From Pseudomonadales bacterium (GTDB lineage: Bacteria; Pseudomonadota; Gammaproteobacteria; Pseudomonadales; Azotimanducaceae), in NCBI GenBank assembly GCA_028281885.1, contig JANQJA010000009.1, positions 124,001-188,000 on the forward strand: a stretch of 64,000 nt of DNA. Direction: 5' to 3'. Positions 60,519-64,000 of the stretch are shown in pieces. Numbering within the stretch: position 1 is the stretch's first letter; each line of letters starts with the position of its first letter. The notes beneath the pieces are model-generated. The model did not search any database. It was not told the DNA's origin and worked only from the letters and a program-made list of their open reading frames with translations. The position numbers were made by a program, and so were the translations under genes.

Positions 60519-61097
60519 CTAACCATGCCAGTCTAGTGCCTGCTTTAGCGATGTCCATCGAATTTGAAATCTAATTAGAAACAATGGCAATCCGGGATTT
60601 TCGGACAACTGATTCCTTTCTAGATTGCGCATTTCGTATTTTGCTTTTAGTCGTATAAAGGAGTCATCTGGAATCGAAGGGACCGAATTCGCTACTTTCC
60701 AGTATTCCTTGAATACTAGAGCTTCCAGTTCTCGTAGATCGCCTTCTTCGTTTAACCTGATGCTCCTAGCAAGGCGCACTACGCTAGACCACTTCTCTCC
60801 GGCATCCAGGTGTACTCTAGACCGACCGGCCCAGTCGAAGACCATCTTAAAGATGGTTACGACAAACGCTAGCAAACAAAAGAGCGCGATGGATATCTCT
60901 GCCCAAACGATCACTTCAGGAAGCCTTGTGGCAATTAGCTCATTACCAAAGGTGAAGCTCAACGTTATTGCGGAAAGTGCAATCGCAGTGGAATCTGCTA
61001 GAAGCGCTTTATTACGCAGCTCGTGTCCATAGCCGAAATGAATAGAACTAGTTTGCTCGGCAAGCCGAAGCTGGTGATTGAGGTTAGGTGTAGTCAT
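60519..61097 (-). CDS. SLATT-like two-TM effector candidate
   Basis: A 192-residue protein with an N-terminal helix (about 1-32), two membrane helices (about 34-57 and 62-87), and a cytoplasmic helical tail with HLDAGEKWSSVVRLARSIR. This is the layout of SLATT domains, predicted pore-forming effectors of nucleotide-signal and other defence systems. Its start is 3 bases from the stop of the 2H-methyltransferase gene, so it is the last gene of that operon. Function is inferred from fold pattern only. Confidence 0.65.
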   Translation of the reverse strand: MTTPNLNHQLRLAEQTSSIHFGYGHELRNKALLADSTAIALSAITLSFTFGNELIATRLPEVIVWAEISIALFCLLAFVVTIFKMVFDWAGRSRVHLDAGEKWSSVVRLARSIRLNEEGDLRELEALVFKEYWKVANSVPSIPDDSFIRLKAKYEMRNLERNQLSENPGLPLFLIRFQIRWTSLKQALDWHG

Positions 61098-61100
61098 GTT

Positions 61101-63239
61101 TCAAAATGAGAGTAGATTTAATTCTGCACAATCTCGCAACCATTTCGGAATGTCGCCGGATATACGTACGCGAGAAAATTCCCTAGGCTCCAATTTCATA
61201 AGACCACCAGCATGGGTTCTTACATCGGCAGTCGTAAGCGAGTCCAACGTCCTCTGAACTATGCGTCGGACAGTTCTCGATCGACTACCGGAAGGGCTCT
61301 TTGCTAGAGCTGTCATAAGTTGCTTGTTTGGTGTTAGCGCTAGGTATGCGTTCGTTACTATAGCCTTCGAATGGTTGAGAACTGCTCTAAAAGCTGGTCT
61401 ATTTTTCTGGCGTCGACCCATGACGTTTACTGCTATCAAGGGGGGCTGCGATATTTCCTGTTTGTACCAAATCTTCCTCCTTTTCAAGAGCGTCCTATTG
61501 GCTAGCCCATCTTGTAGTCCTGCATTTAGGTATTGCCACAGTTCGGGCTCTTCTTTCCTGAGTTCTACTTCAGGAAGATCGCAGTCTATTACTACCATTC
61601 GCTCATTAGTGTTTGGAAATCCATTAGAATCGGCGGTAATAACATCTTGTTCTATGTTCCTCGCTTTAGGTAGGACAGGCTTCAAGTACTCTTCAGGAAG
61701 TTGAAGGGTTTGAGCTTCTTCAACGGAGAGAATGAAAAAGTTATTTGCACCGGTAGCGATACCACGACGGATGGTGAACAAGTCGCCCATGGTCAAGCCA
61801 GAGACTGGCGTCATATCAATGATCTGATTGGTATGAATTGAGCGCCAGTCTTCCAAGTCATGCAAATCTTGAATAGAAATGGATCTAATGTCGGGAGCCT
61901 CGGCGACGTTCAATCCACCGCTGCTTATGGAGGGGAATTGTTCACCTTCTGGGGGGCGATTCTCGAAGACGATTAAAGTAACGTCTACCCTTGTATTTTC
62001 GAACAGTGAAACGTTCTGATCATAGCTATGAATTTTTATCAGGCGGACTTTCGTTGTTAGATATTCTCTCAAACTCTTCGCATATCTGGTTTGCATAAAC
62101 TGTGTAGGAACAAGCCAAGCGGCGATTGCTCCGTGCGCCATCCATTCGTGAGACAGAATTAGAAAGTAAACGTATTGACCTGCTAGCGCGGAAATTTGAA
62201 TCCCGAGAATTAGTGACGCACGCTCTCGCAGTTCTGATTTGGTTTTTGCGTCGAGAGCCTGATGACGTTTGTATGGTGGATTGGCGACTATTAGATTACG
62301 TGGTTCGAGCGTTTCGAGGTGGAGGTAATCGTGACGGATTACATCGAGGCCCCTATTTCTCCATCGGCGTTGCGAGTAATTAACCATTGACTCGTCGATA
62401 TCTATTCCTATGGCATCTGAGATTCTCTCGCTGTCGACGACCCTGAGTAATGCGGAAAAATAGGCGCCAGTGCCAACTGATGGGTCGCCGAACAATATTT
62501 CTTCTTCGGAGGGCCCCAAGCGACTGACAGCGTACTCGACGATAGATTCAGCGAGTTCAGGTGGGGTTATGTGGGCGTCATGTAATTCTGGATAAAATCG
62601 ATTTGAGCCCGTATGACGAGTTTGGTTCTGGAAGATGATTTCGTCGCTGTACTCTAAAGAAGTTGCCGTTTGGGACAGATGTTCGAGTACGCATTCGATC
62701 TCAGCTAATTTTTCGTCATCGCTCTTTGGCCATTCTCGTTTTTTTGGGCCAAATAGCTTGCAGACCAGTTGCTCGGTTCCTAAATCGGGGAGTAAAGAGT
62801 GAGCTTTCGCCTTTCCCAGCGCAATTTTCTCGAGTGCAGTATCGTTTGGTAATCGAACTCGATATTTCCATCTATACTCATTGACTCGATTGAACAACTC
62901 CGTAGCGAAGGTCTTATTTGGTCCATCGTATAGCGTTATATGAAACTCGCTAAATGGAAACGTGGGTTTATATACCAGTTCTTCTATATCTGCGCATTCG
63001 CACTTAATGTAGGTTGTTGAACGTGTAGCGTCTTCGTCGAGTCCAAATGCGCCAGCACCATTAAGGAAAACGTCGCTGATGACGGAGTCGAAGTGTTTTC
63101 TTGGAAACGGAACATCCTTTGAAAACCGTACAGTAATATGGGGATACGATCTTGAGTTTGGTTGGGCAATCTTACGAATAAGATCTAAGTGAGGGCCTAA
63201 GATTTCATCTCTTATGAATAGTGCTGAGACGTATGCCAT
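61101..63239 (-). CDS. Fusion: 2H-phosphoesterase-like domain plus N6-adenine DNA methyltransferase
   Basis: A 712-residue protein. The N-terminal ~130 residues have two HxT motifs in the right setting for a 2H phosphoesterase: YPHITVRF (His34, Thr36) and FHITLYDG (His100, Thr102). Then a class I methyltransferase follows: HITPPELAE (about 223), SAM-binding DPSVGTGAYF (252-261) and catalytic NPPY (320-323). The remainder (about 430-712) resembles TaqI/Eco57I target-recognition regions (RRKIWYKQEISQPPLIA). No nuclease motif is seen. This domain pairing is unusual. Base composition is AT-rich relative to the rest of the window. Confidence 0.75.
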   Translation of the reverse strand: MAYVSALFIRDEILGPHLDLIRKIAQPNSRSYPHITVRFSKDVPFPRKHFDSVISDVFLNGAGAFGLDEDATRSTTYIKCECADIEELVYKPTFPFSEFHITLYDGPNKTFATELFNRVNEYRWKYRVRLPNDTALEKIALGKAKAHSLLPDLGTEQLVCKLFGPKKREWPKSDDEKLAEIECVLEHLSQTATSLEYSDEIIFQNQTRHTGSNRFYPELHDAHITPPELAESIVEYAVSRLGPSEEEILFGDPSVGTGAYFSALLRVVDSERISDAIGIDIDESMVNYSQRRWRNRGLDVIRHDYLHLETLEPRNLIVANPPYKRHQALDAKTKSELRERASLILGIQISALAGQYVYFLILSHEWMAHGAIAAWLVPTQFMQTRYAKSLREYLTTKVRLIKIHSYDQNVSLFENTRVDVTLIVFENRPPEGEQFPSISSGGLNVAEAPDIRSISIQDLHDLEDWRSIHTNQIIDMTPVSGLTMGDLFTIRRGIATGANNFFILSVEEAQTLQLPEEYLKPVLPKARNIEQDVITADSNGFPNTNERMVVIDCDLPEVELRKEEPELWQYLNAGLQDGLANRTLLKRRKIWYKQEISQPPLIAVNVMGRRQKNRPAFRAVLNHSKAIVTNAYLALTPNKQLMTALAKSPSGSRSRTVRRIVQRTLDSLTTADVRTHAGGLMKLEPREFSRVRISGDIPKWLRDCAELNLLSF

Positions 63240-63242
63240 GAT

Positions 63243-64000
63243 CTAGACGACGAGCGTGCGAGCGAGTTGAAGGTCGGGATGAATTTGGTCGATTTCTAGT
63301 ATCAACCGATACATCAAGTCCCCGAACGCATCTGCTCTGTTGTAGAGTTCTCTACGTTCACCATGGTCTCTAAATTTTTCCTCCAAATCGCTTTGAGGAA
63401 GACCAGTTAAACGAAGGAACCATATATAATCTTCTATTATCTCTTCAATCAGGTGCTCACAAGCAGGTTCATTCTTTCTGACATGATTTAGGCGATCTTG
63501 AGGCGTCATTGCCACCATTGACTTAACATCGTCAGGGGAGATTGGTACGCCGACTATGCCAAGGTAAGCTAGAGATGCGAAGCAGGTAAGGACCCTACTA
63601 TATTTGACTTTGAACTTTTTGACTCGCCGTTGGATGTCTTCCGGCTTTAGGCTGTTTTCTCCAGTAGCGTTTCTTAGGCTCTCATAGTTCAGTAAGAGGG
63701 TTTTCCAGTATCGATGAATGTCATTTAATAGAAATACGGGCCGGAATTTGTCTTTGTGTTCTTCATAATTACGAAAATACGCCGCTACAATCTTGTCTAA
63801 AATTTCGTTGAATGCGATGTCTCCATAGAGACAACGGCCCTCAAGAAGCATCAACATTCGAGCAGTGAAGTAGTTCTTCCCATCGTCTTCGCGCCTCCCG
63901 ATGCTCTTGAGGACATCATCAAGATAAATTATCTGCAGGTATTCGCAATCATTAGAAAATTTTGGGAATCTTAGTCGATCACCTGCTTGAATAACGTCGG
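63243..64000 (-). CDS. Unrecognised protein, 5' end beyond window; NTase-associated candidate
   Basis: The frame is open to the last base, so the N-terminus is outside. The visible ~251 residues are mostly helical, with ARMLMLLEGRCLYGDIAF, RPVFLLNDIHRYWKTLLLNY and KVKYSRVLTCFASLAYLG. I have a recollection, not a search result, that such C-terminal regions follow nucleotidyltransferase domains. The stop is 3 bases before the methyltransferase start, so the genes form one operon. Confidence 0.6.
   Translation of the reverse strand, partial: DVIQAGDRLRFPKFSNDCEYLQIIYLDDVLKSIGRREDDGKNYFTARMLMLLEGRCLYGDIAFNEILDKIVAAYFRNYEEHKDKFRPVFLLNDIHRYWKTLLLNYESLRNATGENSLKPEDIQRRVKKFKVKYSRVLTCFASLAYLGIVGVPISPDDVKSMVAMTPQDRLNHVRKNEPACEHLIEEIIEDYIWFLRLTGLPQSDLEEKFRDHGERRELYNRADAFGDLMYRLILEIDQIHPDLQLARTLVV

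Noticed and set aside
61101..63239. Calling the methyltransferase a complete type IIG restriction enzyme
   Set aside because: No PD-(D/E)XK or other nuclease motif is seen; the N-terminal part fits a 2H phosphoesterase better.

Overview
The window is a 64 kb chromosomal piece of a proteobacterium, most likely an aerobic gammaproteobacterium and possibly marine. That reading is an inference. It rests on RapA, Prc/Tsp, a DjlA-like co-chaperone, a short LepB, Zur, and a large oxidative and acyl-CoA gene complement that includes two CYP153-type P450s. No rRNA, tRNA, CRISPR array, transposase or integrase was found. Genes are tightly packed, often with 4-base start/stop overlaps or convergent overlapping 3' ends.

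Layout. 0-7.8 kb: the 3' part of glcF, an atypical ornithine carbamoyltransferase, two tandem aldo/keto reductases, an SRAP (YedK-like) protein, a crotonase, a phosphomannomutase and a DjlA-like co-chaperone. 7.8-24.5 kb: housekeeping and envelope functions (Prc, FKBP isomerases, LepB, a double-FHA protein, a NatAB-like exporter, a ferredoxin reductase, a DUF3524 glycosyltransferase, SlyD, RapA, DUF1244, LemA and an M48 protease, a K+ channel, and an alpha/beta hydrolase lacking the nucleophile serine). A 2.4-copy tandem repeat of 89/90 bp lies between lepB and the FHA gene. 24.5-48.2 kb: a catabolic stretch with divergent CYP153-type P450s, dienelactone hydrolase, sulfurtransferase, CoA-transferase, arylsulfotransferase-like protein, crotonase, a lactonase-like metallohydrolase, two luciferase-like (LLM) oxidoreductases, a ThDP enzyme, a zinc alcohol dehydrogenase with an apparent ACG start, two PhyH dioxygenases, GST, AKR and SDR. 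It also holds an ABM-type monooxygenase gene broken by one in-frame stop. 48.3-52.5 kb: membrane proteins, an exported phosphodiesterase-fold enzyme and an exported M19 dipeptidase.

52.5-57.7 kb is a zinc-homeostasis locus: a MerC-like protein, a COG0523 (CobW) GTPase, a LolD-like ATPase, an FtsX-type permease with a 74-residue His/Asp-rich loop, a secreted DUF3299 protein and a Zur-type regulator. Two nearly identical 13-bp palindromes that resemble Zur boxes sit upstream of the MerC gene and in the CobW/ABC divergent promoter.

From about 58.8 kb to the end the sequence becomes visibly AT-richer and reads as an acquired, defence-like island. A + strand operon (MNT-type nucleotidyltransferase, unknown small protein, multi-TM protein) faces a - strand operon (unrecognised protein running off the window, a 2H-phosphoesterase-like/adenine-methyltransferase fusion, a SLATT-like 2TM protein). 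This island is the best candidate for an undescribed system. Its function is not shown by the sequence.
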